NCBI GenBank assembly: GCA_964601505.1
Contig: CAZRNR010000008.1
Location: 1-51,102 of the forward strand
Source: DRWZ01 sp964601505
GTDB lineage: Bacteria > Calescibacteriota > Calescibacteriia > Calescibacteriales > Calescibacteriaceae
Direction of reading: 5' to 3'
DNA: 51,102 bases
Of the stretch, positions 24,210-34,049 are shown piece by piece; the stretch's first letter is position 1; each line of letters starts with the position of its first letter. A program made the translations under genes and the position numbers. The notes below the pieces were generated by a model. It had not been told where the DNA came from. It ran no database searches and worked only from the letters and a program-made list of their open reading frames with translations.

Positions 24210-24968
24210 CTATTGAAGTTTGCATGGATTTTTTGCAAGGCGTCTGATAAAATTCTTCTTATTTTTATTGTTGAAAGAGAACTTTATGCAATGTAGGATT
24301 ACCTGAAAGAAGTATTTTGTTCCCGGAAGTATACCTATATGCGAAGAGTATTTGTTGTATATCGTCTCAACTGGAATCTCTTTGATCTTGAATCCAAATT
24401 CGGTAAGCAAGAATATTACTTGTTGGTCAAATATGAAATCATCTGAAAGTTTATCTATGAAATTATATATGGTTTGGGCGGCTTTAAAGCTATAACATCT
24501 ATATCCAGAGTGAAATTCAGAAAGATTTAATCCAAGTGTTTTATTTTCTAAGTAAGTGAGAAACATATTTACAATGAACTTAATGTATGGCATTCCACCT
24601 CTTATGGCAGATAACTTATCTGACATTCTTGAACCTATTATTAATCCTACGCTGTCATCGTCAATTGATTTGAAAAATTTGGGGATATGGACTGGATTAT
24701 GTTGCCCATCTCCGTGTATCATGAGAATTTTATCAAAAGAATTCTCAACAAAAAATCTGAAAGCGACTTTTTGATTCCCTCCATAACCTAATCTCTTTTG
24801 GTTCCTTATAACATGATCTGCTAATTTTTTGGAAATTTCAAATGTTCTATCTTTACTTGAATCATCTACAACAAGTATAAAATTATCACGGCAGATGTTT
24901 TTTATACCATTTATAACACTGGCTATTGTCTTCTCACAGTTGTAAGTTGGAATGTATATTAGTTTCAT
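24210..24968 (-). CDS. GT2-family glycosyltransferase (dolichyl-phosphate mannosyltransferase-like)
   Basis: This 252-residue GT-A enzyme begins with MKLIYIPTYNCEKTIASVI and VVDDSSKDRTFEIS, the nucleotide-sugar binding part. IHGDGQHNPVHIPKFF carries the DxD-like metal site, and GSRMSDKLSAIRGGMPYIKF and GYRCYSFKAAQ match polyprenyl-phosphate sugar synthases (DPM1/GtrB group) without C-terminal membrane helices. It likely loads a sugar onto undecaprenyl phosphate for envelope glycan export. The adjacent GT-C-like gene on the opposite strand could use such a lipid-linked sugar. Confidence 0.88.
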   Translation of the reverse strand: MKLIYIPTYNCEKTIASVINGIKNICRDNFILVVDDSSKDRTFEISKKLADHVIRNQKRLGYGGNQKVAFRFFVENSFDKILMIHGDGQHNPVHIPKFFKSIDDDSVGLIIGSRMSDKLSAIRGGMPYIKFIVNMFLTYLENKTLGLNLSEFHSGYRCYSFKAAQTIYNFIDKLSDDFIFDQQVIFLLTEFGFKIKEIPVETIYNKYSSHIGILPGTKYFFQVILHCIKFSFNNKNKKNFIRRLAKNPCKLQ

Positions 24969-25208
24969 AGTTTCTACTTATCATAAGTGTATCAAAATAA
25001 AAAAATTAATAAGACAAATCTGAAAATGATTTACTGCGTTTGGAATCATTTTAGTTTTGTTAAATATCTTTTAAAAGATATAGAAAAAACCATCAAAATT
25101 TTTGGACCTGTTTTATCTCAACCGAGATTTATTTTAGAATTCATTTAAATAAAAAATTGGTATCTTAAAGTATTAAGAAGAAGTTTCATATTTCCAGAGT
25201 GAAAAAAT

Positions 25209-26888
25209 GTGAGGAGCTTACTAAATATCTTAAAATCTAAAAGAGATATGATCTTATATTATTTATCCCTTTCCATTATGATCTTAGCTTTTATCCGATT
25301 TGAGTTAAGGGTTATAGATCAACTTCAGGTGATTTTTTCTGAACCTATCCTATCAGGTGATATAAGAATTTCTGGACCAAAAGATATGTTATTCGGGAAT
25401 GAGTTCTTCGGAATGGAAAAACATCTTCCACCAGTACTCTATCTTTATGTCTTGGGAGAGAGATTCTTGCTCCAAATAACAGACTATTCCATTTATTACA
25501 TTCCATCGATATTTCTTAAGATTTCTTGGAAGATATGTGGAGATATAAAATGTAATAGGATAGCTTCTTTGATTTTATCGGTATTCTTAATTATCTTAAT
25601 CAGCTTTTTTGTTTTCAAGATATATGGTTTTTCTTCTGCCATTTTTGGTGCATGGTTTTCTGTGATTTTTATGGGATATGGGATACAACCTGCTAATTCG
25701 GAGATGTTTGGGGTAAATATGTGTCTTCTATGTTCTGCATTAACGTTCTGGAATTTATACTTATATCATAAAACCGAAGAAAGAAAATATTTTAAGCGGA
25801 GTATAATATTTTCATTATTCGCTCTTAACTCTCATACTCTTTGGGGGTTTGTAATAAACTTCTGTACATTCTTGGGATTTTTAAACCGGCGCTTAATTAG
25901 AGCATTTAAAGAAACAAGCCTTAATGAATTTTTAAAAATATCAATCCTTTTTGTTTTACTTACCTTCCCTCTTTTTATAAGTATTGGTCTTGATGTAAAA
26001 GGGCCAACAGATTATCGCATAAGTTTTGATATATTTAGTAATCTTAAAAATATATATCATCACTTAATCTTACTTGCTGAACAGCAAATTGTTAGCACTT
26101 TTTCGCTCTCAATACTCTTGTTTTCTACTATTATCACTTTATTATCTGCGAACTACAGGACAAAGATTGAAAATAGAGCTCCATTCTTATCCTCTTTATC
26201 ACTTATCCTTATGATACTTTTAATCTTGGCTTTTTTATCAGAATATGGTTCTATCAGTTCAACTGATCTTTTCCTGAGGGCAATAAAATATGTAAATTTT
26301 TATACGCCATTTTTGCTCTCGTCCTTGATATCTTTTATCCTGAGTTATGTGAAAATCAAAAACAATGGATTGAAGCTATTGCTAAAGTTAATAACAAACA
26401 CAATTATATTGTTATCATTATCCTATTATACTCTTTCAGTTTATACTCTTTCAGTTCGAGGGCTTGAACCTGATAGACCTAATAATGTTGATGAAGTTAT
26501 AGTGAGAAACTTGGAAAATATACTTGGAAAAAACTGGATTTCCCTTCAAGATCAAAGGAACCTTGTAAGTTATCTTTTGGAAAATGATATTTATAGTCTT
26601 TATGCTATAGTTCCCCCAATATCTGCTATCGGATTCATTGATATTTTATCTAAGGATAAAATTAAAGCAAAATATATATCTTGTATTGATAAACTCAATG
26701 AAAAAGATCTTTTTTCTTTTTTAAAAAAGTCATTAACAAAGGATTTAAGGGAGAAGATTTTTGTTGTTGATCACTCATGCAAGGATAAGATATTCTTGGG
26801 ATATAGATATTATTTTGATCCATTGCATGAGATCAGAAGGGGAGGCCAAACTGTATATTATATTATGAAACTGCAGATAAAAAATTAG
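25209..26888 (+). CDS. Polytopic membrane protein, possible GT-C-type glycosyltransferase
   Basis: I do not recognise a specific family. The 559-residue protein has about ten hydrophobic helices (for example LILSVFLIILISFFVF and LKISILFVLLTFPLFISI) and a soluble C-terminal region of about 120 residues. An extracytoplasmic loop after the first helix (about 45-80) is rich in charged residues, as in GT-C enzymes and O-antigen ligase-like proteins, and the flanking glycosyltransferases support this. The start may be GTG 25209 or ATG 25248. A perfect 15-bp tandem duplication (26428-26457) gives a repeated YTLSV. Confidence 0.45.
   Translation: MRSLLNILKSKRDMILYYLSLSIMILAFIRFELRVIDQLQVIFSEPILSGDIRISGPKDMLFGNEFFGMEKHLPPVLYLYVLGERFLLQITDYSIYYIPSIFLKISWKICGDIKCNRIASLILSVFLIILISFFVFKIYGFSSAIFGAWFSVIFMGYGIQPANSEMFGVNMCLLCSALTFWNLYLYHKTEERKYFKRSIIFSLFALNSHTLWGFVINFCTFLGFLNRRLIRAFKETSLNEFLKISILFVLLTFPLFISIGLDVKGPTDYRISFDIFSNLKNIYHHLILLAEQQIVSTFSLSILLFSTIITLLSANYRTKIENRAPFLSSLSLILMILLILAFLSEYGSISSTDLFLRAIKYVNFYTPFLLSSLISFILSYVKIKNNGLKLLLKLITNTIILLSLSYYTLSVYTLSVRGLEPDRPNNVDEVIVRNLENILGKNWISLQDQRNLVSYLLENDIYSLYAIVPPISAIGFIDILSKDKIKAKYISCIDKLNEKDLFSFLKKSLTKDLREKIFVVDHSCKDKIFLGYRYYFDPLHEIRRGGQTVYYIMKLQIKN
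26428..26457 (+). repeat. 15-bp perfect tandem duplication inside a membrane gene
   Basis: The unit TATACTCTTTCAGTT occurs twice without a gap and adds five residues (YTLSV). It keeps the reading frame, and looks like recent slippage. Confidence 0.8.
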
Positions 26889-26978
26889 ATTTCTATAATC
26901 TGAAATAAATATTTGATTTTGAGTAAAATCAAATTTTCTATTATGTCAAAAACCTCAAATCGTGGAGGTAAGAAGATA

Positions 26979-28091
26979 ATGATCGTTTCGGATAGCTTTC
27001 CTCCCGTTCCATCTGGAGTCTCAAAATATGCTTATATGATGGCAGAGAAGTTGCTTATTAATAATCACAAGGTTATTGTTATTACCGGAAATGTTCAAAA
27101 GAAAGTTTCGGAGGATGAAAAGATACGAGAGCTTGGAGGTTCGGTCATAAGGTTAGGAAAGCTGATAAGTGTTTATGCTAATGGAACAAGATGCTTTATA
27201 ACTCTTCTTGGTCCAAAGGATTTTATATCTATGATGAGTTTATTCAATAGTTTTTCCCCAGATACTGTTGTTCTTCAGGGACCTCTTGGTTTAACATTAC
27301 CATATCCAGCGACTTTATTTTCAAAATCTTCCAAAAAGATAGGTATCTTTCATTCCTCAACTGATAAACCCAATCTCGCTTTTATTCTTTTTAAACCTTT
27401 TATGAAACCGTTTTTGAATGCTCTTGATGTAAGGATAGCTGTCTCTAACCGTGCAAGAGAGGAGATTGAAAAATATTTTGGCAAACAGGATTTTCACATA
27501 ATACCCCCTGGTGTGGATACAAGATTTTATAATCACCGTGTTGCTGATAAATCAAGTGATAAAATAGTTTTCTTCTTTCTCGGAAGACTTGATGAAAGAA
27601 AGGGAGTTGATGTGCTCTTGAGGGTCTGGAAAAAAATAAGGAGATTTGCAATAAAGAACAAAAGAGAAGTTCCGGTAAAACTCCTTATAGGTGGCGATGG
27701 TCCTATGAGAAATCTTGTCCAAAAGGAGTCTGCTTTTTTAAAAGATGTAGAATATCTTGGTTTTGTTGATGAGAATGTTTTGCCCAAAATATACGCCTCT
27801 TCCGATGTCTCAATTTTTCCATCTAAAGGTGGAGAAAGTTTCGGAATAGTTCTTATAGAAAGTATGGCTTGTGGAACTCCACCACTGGCATCAAATATAG
27901 CGGGATACAGAGATGTTGTGAAAAATGAATATAATGGTTTGCTCTTCTCTTCAGAATCTGATTTACATCAGAAAATAGAAATTTTAAGCACTGACGAAAA
28001 TTTGCGTAATCAGCTTAGTAAGAATGCTCTGTTTTCTTCTAAAAACTACGACTGGGACAAAATAATTGAAGAAATCCAAAAGTTATTATGA
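26979..28091 (+). CDS. GT4-family glycosyltransferase
   Basis: This GT-B enzyme has an N-terminal DSFPPVPSGVSKYAYMMAEKLL acceptor-side block and a C-terminal donor site with KIVFFFLGRLDERKGVDVLLR, LLIGGDGPMR, EYLGFVDE and the EX7E motif in FPSKGGESFGIVLIESMACGTPPLAS. It resembles phosphatidylinositol mannosyltransferase-like or other GT4 enzymes; the sugar is unknown. I chose ATG 26979 because GGAGGT lies at 26964-26969 with nine bases between; longer forms starting at TTG 26913 or ATG 26943 have no such site. The gene ends in a 6-base convergent overlap with the next gene. Confidence 0.9.
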   Translation: MIVSDSFPPVPSGVSKYAYMMAEKLLINNHKVIVITGNVQKKVSEDEKIRELGGSVIRLGKLISVYANGTRCFITLLGPKDFISMMSLFNSFSPDTVVLQGPLGLTLPYPATLFSKSSKKIGIFHSSTDKPNLAFILFKPFMKPFLNALDVRIAVSNRAREEIEKYFGKQDFHIIPPGVDTRFYNHRVADKSSDKIVFFFLGRLDERKGVDVLLRVWKKIRRFAIKNKREVPVKLLIGGDGPMRNLVQKESAFLKDVEYLGFVDENVLPKIYASSDVSIFPSKGGESFGIVLIESMACGTPPLASNIAGYRDVVKNEYNGLLFSSESDLHQKIEILSTDENLRNQLSKNALFSSKNYDWDKIIEEIQKLL

Positions 28092-29429
28092 TGAAATTTT
28101 CCTTGCCTTGTAAAAATAATTTAACATACCTTGGTATGTATTAAGAATTCTTAGTGTAAGTTCAACTTTATCTCCTATCTTTATCTTATCTTTAGGATCT
28201 ACATCTGTTCCCTGAACATAGATCCTCGCTCCATTCTCAAGTTGGACGACGAGCATAGGAAGAGGAGGGAATATTTCTGAATACGAGCTAAGATAATCTT
28301 CTGTGAATGTAAAGACTTCTCCTTTCTTAGGGAGTTTTTCAATTTTTAGGTTTTTACTACCACAAACAGGACAGTAATTCTGCATTGGAAAAAAAGCATT
28401 TCCACATTCCATACATCTTTGTCCATACAATCTGATATTTTGTTTTTTCTCTCTCCAGAGCATAGATACAGAAGATTCGTCTTCTGGGAAACCATCAATA
28501 TCCTTTATTCTCATATATTCACCGAAGGTTATAAATCTTTTTCTCTCAAAGTTTTTAAGAATTTTTTCATATGGAGATTTTTCTCCTGAGAACTTGACTT
28601 TTAAACCTTTAAATCCTCCACCGAAGGATAGAAGATATAGTTCTTCTCCAGCTTTTAGAATTCCAGTTGAGTAGGATAGCATAACTGCTGTATAACATGT
28701 TCCAAGACTTCCAAAGGTCTGAATTATATCATCTTTTATTTTCAAATTTTTTGATAAAAGGTAAGATGTAGTATATGTAGGGCCAGAAACAAAAAACTTT
28801 TTTCCGTTCTCCAGAGAAATCCTTTTCAGTAAAGAAAGGTATTCTTCTTGCACGACAAATCTTTGATCTACGGAAGATATTTTGTTTCCTCGATTTTTAT
28901 ATACATCTGGTATTTCTTGAGATTTAAAGATAAATTCTTCTATCTTGAAGAGATATTCGGTCTCTGAATCAGATGAGATGAGAACTCCTCCGCCAGAATC
29001 TGATAGACCAAAATCTATTTCAAAATCATCCGATCTTCTTTTTTCTCCGCAAACAACTAAAGCATGTTTTACCTTTCCTGAGTCTACAAGATTAGATGCT
29101 ATGTATAATCCATCAATAAAAGAACTACTTCCTCCGATAATGTTCAGAGCCAGCGTATCTTCTGGTAGGTCTAGAGTCTCTGATAGTAGAGCGGCTGGAT
29201 TCCTTTCCAAGTCATTGAAGGAAGACGAAACGAAGATAAGTGCTATATTTTCTTTCCCTCCATTATTGCATATTTCTTTTGCGCATTCATATGCAAGCGT
29301 TATTGGGTTCTCATCATATGAAGCTATAGCTTTTTGAGATGGTGTAGAAACTTTTATCTGCTCTTTTATACTTTCTCCTTTTAACCTCAAAAAAGGGATA
29401 TAACCAATTGCCTGCTTTATACAAGCCAT
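28086..29429 (-). CDS. Thiolase-fold (HMG-CoA synthase-like) protein fused to DUF35 zinc-ribbon/OB domain
   Basis: The first 320 residues follow the HMG-CoA synthase/FabH fold pattern (ALIFVSSSFNDLERNPAALL, then LNIIGGSSSFIDGLYIASNL, and LYLLSFGGGFKGLKV). The last 120 are DUF35: CMECGNAFFPMQNYCPVCGS zinc ribbon, then an OB fold (GEVFTFTEDY and LENGARIYVQGTD). In archaeal acyl-CoA condensation complexes DUF35 bridges the thiolase and HMG-CoA synthase. The catalytic Cys of FabH-like enzymes appears replaced by Ser101 in GGSSSF, and the usual His-x-x-Asn is SGPT, so catalysis is doubtful. ATG 29429 was preferred over 29450. Confidence 0.75.
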   Translation of the reverse strand: MACIKQAIGYIPFLRLKGESIKEQIKVSTPSQKAIASYDENPITLAYECAKEICNNGGKENIALIFVSSSFNDLERNPAALLSETLDLPEDTLALNIIGGSSSFIDGLYIASNLVDSGKVKHALVVCGEKRRSDDFEIDFGLSDSGGGVLISSDSETEYLFKIEEFIFKSQEIPDVYKNRGNKISSVDQRFVVQEEYLSLLKRISLENGKKFFVSGPTYTTSYLLSKNLKIKDDIIQTFGSLGTCYTAVMLSYSTGILKAGEELYLLSFGGGFKGLKVKFSGEKSPYEKILKNFERKRFITFGEYMRIKDIDGFPEDESSVSMLWREKKQNIRLYGQRCMECGNAFFPMQNYCPVCGSKNLKIEKLPKKGEVFTFTEDYLSSYSEIFPPLPMLVVQLENGARIYVQGTDVDPKDKIKIGDKVELTLRILNTYQGMLNYFYKARKISS

Positions 29430-29679
29430 AATTCGGATTTTAAGAAACAATCTCTTTCTTTTTGTAATTATAGTAAATTCTGAAAAGTGGGGAGAAGAGA
29501 GAAATTTTATGTCTTTAATGTTTTCATCTATTTTCTATTTCATGATTTAATATAAGTTTATTATAAAGTCAGAAGAATCTTTTATTCTCTTGTAGCATTT
29601 TTCAGAGTTTGATTTGTATTTGGATTTCAATTGTGTTTAACCAAATGCTAGGAAATTGCGTGCTGATTTGTATTTATTT

Positions 29680-30558
29680 CTAACGATCAAATTTAAGCCA
29701 GAAATTTTTGTTATTGCTGATTTTTTTTAGGTCTACGCCTGCTGCTTTGAGTAATTTATGCCTTTTACCTATCTCAATGGCTAGACCTCTTGTTACGTAT
29801 CTTTTAGTCAGTTCTGGAATAAGCTTTGGCTTTTCTTTCAGGATTATGAGGAATACAAATAGAGCTAATTTTAAAGCATGTGATCTGAATTTTGAAGATA
29901 TTGTAGGATTTTTTGAAAAAGCTACACCAACATCAAACCACCTCTTAAAAATTTCGGAAGTTTTTTCATCGTGTTGATGTATAACTGTAATTTTAGGATT
30001 ATACATTATTGAAAAACCGTTGCTGAGAATCTTTTTTGATAGTACTAATTCCTCCGAGCATATAACACCCTCAGGGAATCCACCCAATTCTTCAAATGTT
30101 CTACTTTCAACTGCAAAACAAACATTTGAAACAAATATATCCTTGAAATTATATCCTTGAAATTTTATAATCTTTTCATCGGGATATACGAATTTCCTTT
30201 CAATTCTCTCAAACAGGTTTGCTTGGTTTGTAGTTAAGTGTTTCCCATATACTCCTTTGATTTTTTCATCTATTGATTTGATTATTTCCCTTGCAAATTC
30301 TTCTCCAAAAGGTTTAGCATCTTGGGTCATGAAAAGTAAGATTGGATATGAAGACAATTTTGCTCCCTTGTTTCTCGTTACTCCGTGATCAAAAGAATTT
30401 TCTTCAATAATCGTTATCCTTTTATCATTAGGTATATTATTTTTTATTTGAAGTGAGCTATCAAGTATTATCAACTGTTTTATCTCCTGGTATTTTAGTA
30501 ATTCCATTTGATTTTCAAGATACCTTGGATCAGATACTGGAATTATGGCACTTATCAT
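29680..30558 (-). CDS. GT2-family glycosyltransferase (rhamnosyltransferase-like)
   Basis: This 292-residue protein starts with MISAIIPVSDPRYL and contains ENSFDHGVTRNKGAKLSSYPILLFMTQDAKP, the FDHG-x-TRN pattern characteristic of dTDP-rhamnosyltransferase-like GT2 enzymes, where the following TQDA is the DxD-like metal site. VCFAVESRTFEELGGFPEGVICSEELVLSKKIL is the acceptor region with the conserved ED-type acid pair as SEE. The C-terminal part (about 235-255) is hydrophobic and may touch the membrane. It probably builds a surface polysaccharide. It diverges from the lipoprotein gene. Confidence 0.85.
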   Translation of the reverse strand: MISAIIPVSDPRYLENQMELLKYQEIKQLIILDSSLQIKNNIPNDKRITIIEENSFDHGVTRNKGAKLSSYPILLFMTQDAKPFGEEFAREIIKSIDEKIKGVYGKHLTTNQANLFERIERKFVYPDEKIIKFQGYNFKDIFVSNVCFAVESRTFEELGGFPEGVICSEELVLSKKILSNGFSIMYNPKITVIHQHDEKTSEIFKRWFDVGVAFSKNPTISSKFRSHALKLALFVFLIILKEKPKLIPELTKRYVTRGLAIEIGKRHKLLKAAGVDLKKISNNKNFWLKFDR

Positions 30559-30610
30559 AATAGATAGAAAAAAGAAAATTTTATTTTAGGTAATTTATTT
30601 TTTATTTATT

Positions 30611-31567
30611 ATGAAACATATCAAATTTTTGATAGCTTTACCTTTTTTTTCTGCCTTTATTTATTGCCAGCGTAGAGAAGTTCCCAGATATGTATTGGAG
30701 AAGAGTAAAAAAATTAATTTCCCTGAAGTATCGGAAAGTATATGTCATGATTTAGAGGATAGTAAAACTGAAAATGTTAACAAGGATGAAAGGAATATTT
30801 ATGTGTCCATATTTCTTATCAAGTCAGCATTGGATATTGCCGAAATTTTCTTATTTGCAAATGTTATTTCTTTATACCAATTATCAAGTTGTGATAAAGG
30901 TGAGGTAACGGAGAAAAGGATAAAGAATCAATCAGGAGATTTTACTGAAAAGGATTTTAAAAAGTGTTTATATTCTGGATCTTTACTTGATGGAAAAATT
31001 TATCTTTCTCCCGATATATTGAATTTTTCAGATTTCTGGATATTGCAAAAGACAGAATATATTAAAAAATATATTCTTTTAAGAGAAGGGAAAATCAGAG
31101 TCATTCCGAATATAAATTACTTAATTAGTTATGCTGTGAAAGATTTTTTCCTATATTCTTTTACGGAGTTATCTTCCATTGTGAGTGAGAAGCTCGTTTC
31201 TTTTCAGGGATCTGTAGCGATACAAATTCCATATTATGTAAGGCTCAAGGGAATTTATAGAGAATATTTGATAGATAATGATATATACTACTCAATTCAG
31301 TTTCAGGATTTTATGGTAAGAATGAGCATGGAAGCCGAAGGTATTTCTATGGGGTTTGGAGCAAAATTCAAGGTTATTTCTCCTTATGTTTGTGGTGATT
31401 TTGAAGCAGGATCAGAGAATTTTTCTTTATCTCACTTATCCTTTTTATCTAATGATTCTTGTGGCTATAGAGGAGAATTAAAACTCAATGATCAAACAAT
31501 TAAATTTCTAGATAATTCAATATATGTTGGTCAAAAGAAGTATTTCTGTTTTGATATATTTGAGTGA
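30611..31567 (+). CDS. Uncharacterised secreted protein, possible lipoprotein
   Basis: I do not recognise this 318-residue protein. The N-terminus is a signal sequence (about 1-18) ending AFIYC, so Cys19 could be lipidated, though the lipobox is not ideal. Residues 60-85 form a hydrophobic helix. Several Cys residues are spread over the rest (about 45, 98, 117, 262, 279 and 313), which suggests disulfides. The second half looks beta-rich. It sits alone between a divergent glycosyltransferase and thrC. Confidence 0.6.
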   Translation: MKHIKFLIALPFFSAFIYCQRREVPRYVLEKSKKINFPEVSESICHDLEDSKTENVNKDERNIYVSIFLIKSALDIAEIFLFANVISLYQLSSCDKGEVTEKRIKNQSGDFTEKDFKKCLYSGSLLDGKIYLSPDILNFSDFWILQKTEYIKKYILLREGKIRVIPNINYLISYAVKDFFLYSFTELSSIVSEKLVSFQGSVAIQIPYYVRLKGIYREYLIDNDIYYSIQFQDFMVRMSMEAEGISMGFGAKFKVISPYVCGDFEAGSENFSLSHLSFLSNDSCGYRGELKLNDQTIKFLDNSIYVGQKKYFCFDIFE

Positions 31568-31744
31568 ATGAACTTGAAGCAGAGATTATAAAGTTGGTTT
31601 TTCATTTGAAAATCGGGTTGGAAGCTCAATTGATATGTTTGATAGATTTCAATTGATTAGGAAAAGTTTTATTTGTTTAGCTTATATTTTTGAGAAATAA
31701 CAATCATAATTTTTTCGTTATTACGGTAAAATAATATCCAGAAG

Positions 31745-33013
31745 ATGAAAAAGGAAAAGAATCAAAGGAGTTATGTTAAGTCTTTAAGATGTAGGGAGTG
31801 TAAGAGGGAGTATGAAATAGCTCCTACGAACATATGTGAGGTATGCTTCGGCCCCCTTGAGGTAGAATATGATTACGATTCGATACATCTTGATGTAAGA
31901 AGGATGAAATCAAGAAAACCTAATATGTGGAGGTATAGAGAACTTTTACCCGTTGATGGTGATCCGATTGTTGAAGACGTTGGTTTTACTCCTCTTTTTC
32001 GTGCAAGGAATCTTGAGAGATACTTTGGTTGTAAAGAGATATGGATAAAGAATGACGGGGTGAATTTTCCAACACTGTCTTTTAAGGATAGGGTTGTGGC
32101 TATTGCTGTTAAGAAAGCTAAAGATTTTGGTTTTGAAGCTGTAGCTTGTGCTTCTACAGGGAATCTCGCTAACTCTGTTGCTTCGATATCTGCCATGTTT
32201 GGTATGAAAGCTTTTATATTTATCCCTTATGACCTTGAACCTACAAAAATTCTTGCAACATCAATATATGGGGCAGAGGTTATAGGTATAAGGGGAAGTT
32301 ATGATAATGTCAATCGCCTTTGCACAGAAATTTCAGAAAGATACAAGATTGCCTTTGTAAATATAAACATAAGACCGTTTTATTCTGAGGGTTCGAAAAC
32401 ATATGGTTTTGAAATAGCTGAACAGCTCTCGTTCCGTCTTCCTGATCATGTTATTGTTCCGATGGCAGGCGGTTCTCTTATAGTTAAGATTTGGAAAGCT
32501 TTCAAAGAATTTGAGAGACTTGGTATATTACGCGAAGTTAATGCAAGAATGTATGGTGCTCAACCTGAAGGATGTGCTCCGATAGTTAATGCTGTTAAAA
32601 AGGATCTAGCTATATTTACACCTGTGAAGGAACCGAAAACTATTGCAAAATCCTTGGCAATAGGTAACCCACCAGATGGATACTATGCAGCAAAGGTTAT
32701 AAGAGAATCTAAGGGTTATGCGGAATCTCCATCAGATAAAGAGATTATAGAGGCTATAAAAATTCTGGCGGAAAAGGAGGGAATATACACTGAAACTGCT
32801 GGGGGAGTGACTTTCGGGGCTTTCATAAGGCTTTTATCATCTGGAATTATATCTAAAGGTGATAGCTCTCTGATATGCTTGACTGGAAATGGACTCAAAA
32901 CTCAAGAAGCTCTTTCTGAATCCCTCCCACCTATAAAAATAATACAGCCAAATATTGAAGATTTCCAGAATCTCTATGCAGAAAGATTGCAAAACTACAG
33001 AAATAACATTTGA
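31745..33013 (+). CDS. thrC: Threonine synthase
   Basis: This PLP enzyme converts O-phosphohomoserine to threonine. The N-terminal zinc-ribbon-like segment (LRCRECKREYEIAPTNICEVCFGPLEVEYDYDSI) is typical of the bacterial/archaeal ThrC group. The PLP lysine is in NFPTLSFKDRVVAIAVKKA, and ACASTGNLANSVASISA binds the phosphate. A GGSLIVKIWKAFKEF segment and the TAGGVT motif near the end are also present. At 422 residues it has usual size. A -10-like TAAAAT lies at 31727-31732, 12 bases before ATG. The cysteine-synthase-like gene overlaps its 3' end. Confidence 0.94.
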   Translation: MKKEKNQRSYVKSLRCRECKREYEIAPTNICEVCFGPLEVEYDYDSIHLDVRRMKSRKPNMWRYRELLPVDGDPIVEDVGFTPLFRARNLERYFGCKEIWIKNDGVNFPTLSFKDRVVAIAVKKAKDFGFEAVACASTGNLANSVASISAMFGMKAFIFIPYDLEPTKILATSIYGAEVIGIRGSYDNVNRLCTEISERYKIAFVNINIRPFYSEGSKTYGFEIAEQLSFRLPDHVIVPMAGGSLIVKIWKAFKEFERLGILREVNARMYGAQPEGCAPIVNAVKKDLAIFTPVKEPKTIAKSLAIGNPPDGYYAAKVIRESKGYAESPSDKEIIEAIKILAEKEGIYTETAGGVTFGAFIRLLSSGIISKGDSSLICLTGNGLKTQEALSESLPPIKIIQPNIEDFQNLYAERLQNYRNNI

Positions 33014-34034
33014 AAGAGTGGATATAGGCCTACTCAATACTTTAGAGGAAGCGAAAAAGAGTTCAATACTATCAAAGATAGGTAATACACCTATTGTTAA
33101 GCTTGAAAGAATAAAAAGTTATATAGGGATACCGAGAAACATAACTCTTTGGGCAAAACTTGAAGGATTTAACCCTGGAGGTTCCGTGAAAGATAGACCC
33201 GCTTTCTTTATGATAGAAGACGGAGTAAAAACTGGCAAACTTACCAGAGATAAAATACTTATTGACTCAACATCTGGGAATACTGGAATAGCATATGCTA
33301 TGATATGTGCTGTTTTGGGCATAAAAGTTATTTTGTGCATACCAGCAAATGCATCTTTTGAACGCCTTAAAATTCTTACTATTTTTGGAGCGGAGTTGAG
33401 ACTTACTAATCCGCTTGAAGGGTCAGACGGAGCTATAATTGAAGCGAGAAAAATTTATGAGAGTAATCCTTCAAAGTATTTCAAACCAGACCAGTATTCA
33501 AACCAAGCAAATCCTCTCTCTCATTATTATACAACAGCCCTTGAGATATGGAGAGATACAGGAGGTAATATAGATTTCTTTATGGGAGGAGTTGGGACTG
33601 GTGGGGTAATTATGGGAAATGGGAGAAGGTTAAGAGAGCTCAATAAGAACATCAAGATAATTGCTGTTGAGCCGGAGGAACCAATTCATGGTCTTGAAGG
33701 TTTGCGAAATACGAATTATTCCTATATTCCACCTATATTTGATGTTAGCTTCCCAGATATGTATATAAGAGTCAGAACTGAGGATGCTTATCATATGTGC
33801 AGATTACTTGCTTTAAAGGAAGGACTTTTTGTCGGAGGTTCAGCTGGAGCAGTTATGAAGGCTGCCGAAATTTTCGTGAAAAATTATCTCATAGATGGAT
33901 CTTATCCAAGAAAAGATTATAACATAGTTCTTCTGTTCCCTGATTCGGGTGATAGGTATTTTTCCTCAAGACTATGGGAAGATAAGAAATTCGCAGATAT
34001 TCTTTCAAAAATCAGATGGAAAAAAGATTCTTGA
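32976..34034 (+). CDS. cysK: Cysteine synthase family PLP enzyme
   Basis: This fold-type II PLP enzyme has SKIGNTPIVKLERI at its start, the PLP lysine in GFNPGGSVKDRPAFFM, substrate loop DSTSGNTGIAYAM, phosphate-binding GVGTGGVIMGNGRRLRE and the GGSAGAVMKAA C-terminal motif. These mark O-acetylserine or O-phosphoserine sulfhydrylase, with cystathionine beta-synthase as an alternative. Overlap with thrC is 38 bases from ATG 32976 (a TTG at 32955 is possible), so translational coupling is likely. The pairing of threonine and cysteine synthesis genes is a known arrangement in some lineages. Confidence 0.88.
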   Translation: MQKDCKTTEITFERVDIGLLNTLEEAKKSSILSKIGNTPIVKLERIKSYIGIPRNITLWAKLEGFNPGGSVKDRPAFFMIEDGVKTGKLTRDKILIDSTSGNTGIAYAMICAVLGIKVILCIPANASFERLKILTIFGAELRLTNPLEGSDGAIIEARKIYESNPSKYFKPDQYSNQANPLSHYYTTALEIWRDTGGNIDFFMGGVGTGGVIMGNGRRLRELNKNIKIIAVEPEEPIHGLEGLRNTNYSYIPPIFDVSFPDMYIRVRTEDAYHMCRLLALKEGLFVGGSAGAVMKAAEIFVKNYLIDGSYPRKDYNIVLLFPDSGDRYFSSRLWEDKKFADILSKIRWKKDS

Positions 34035-34049
34035 AGATTTTAACAGAAT

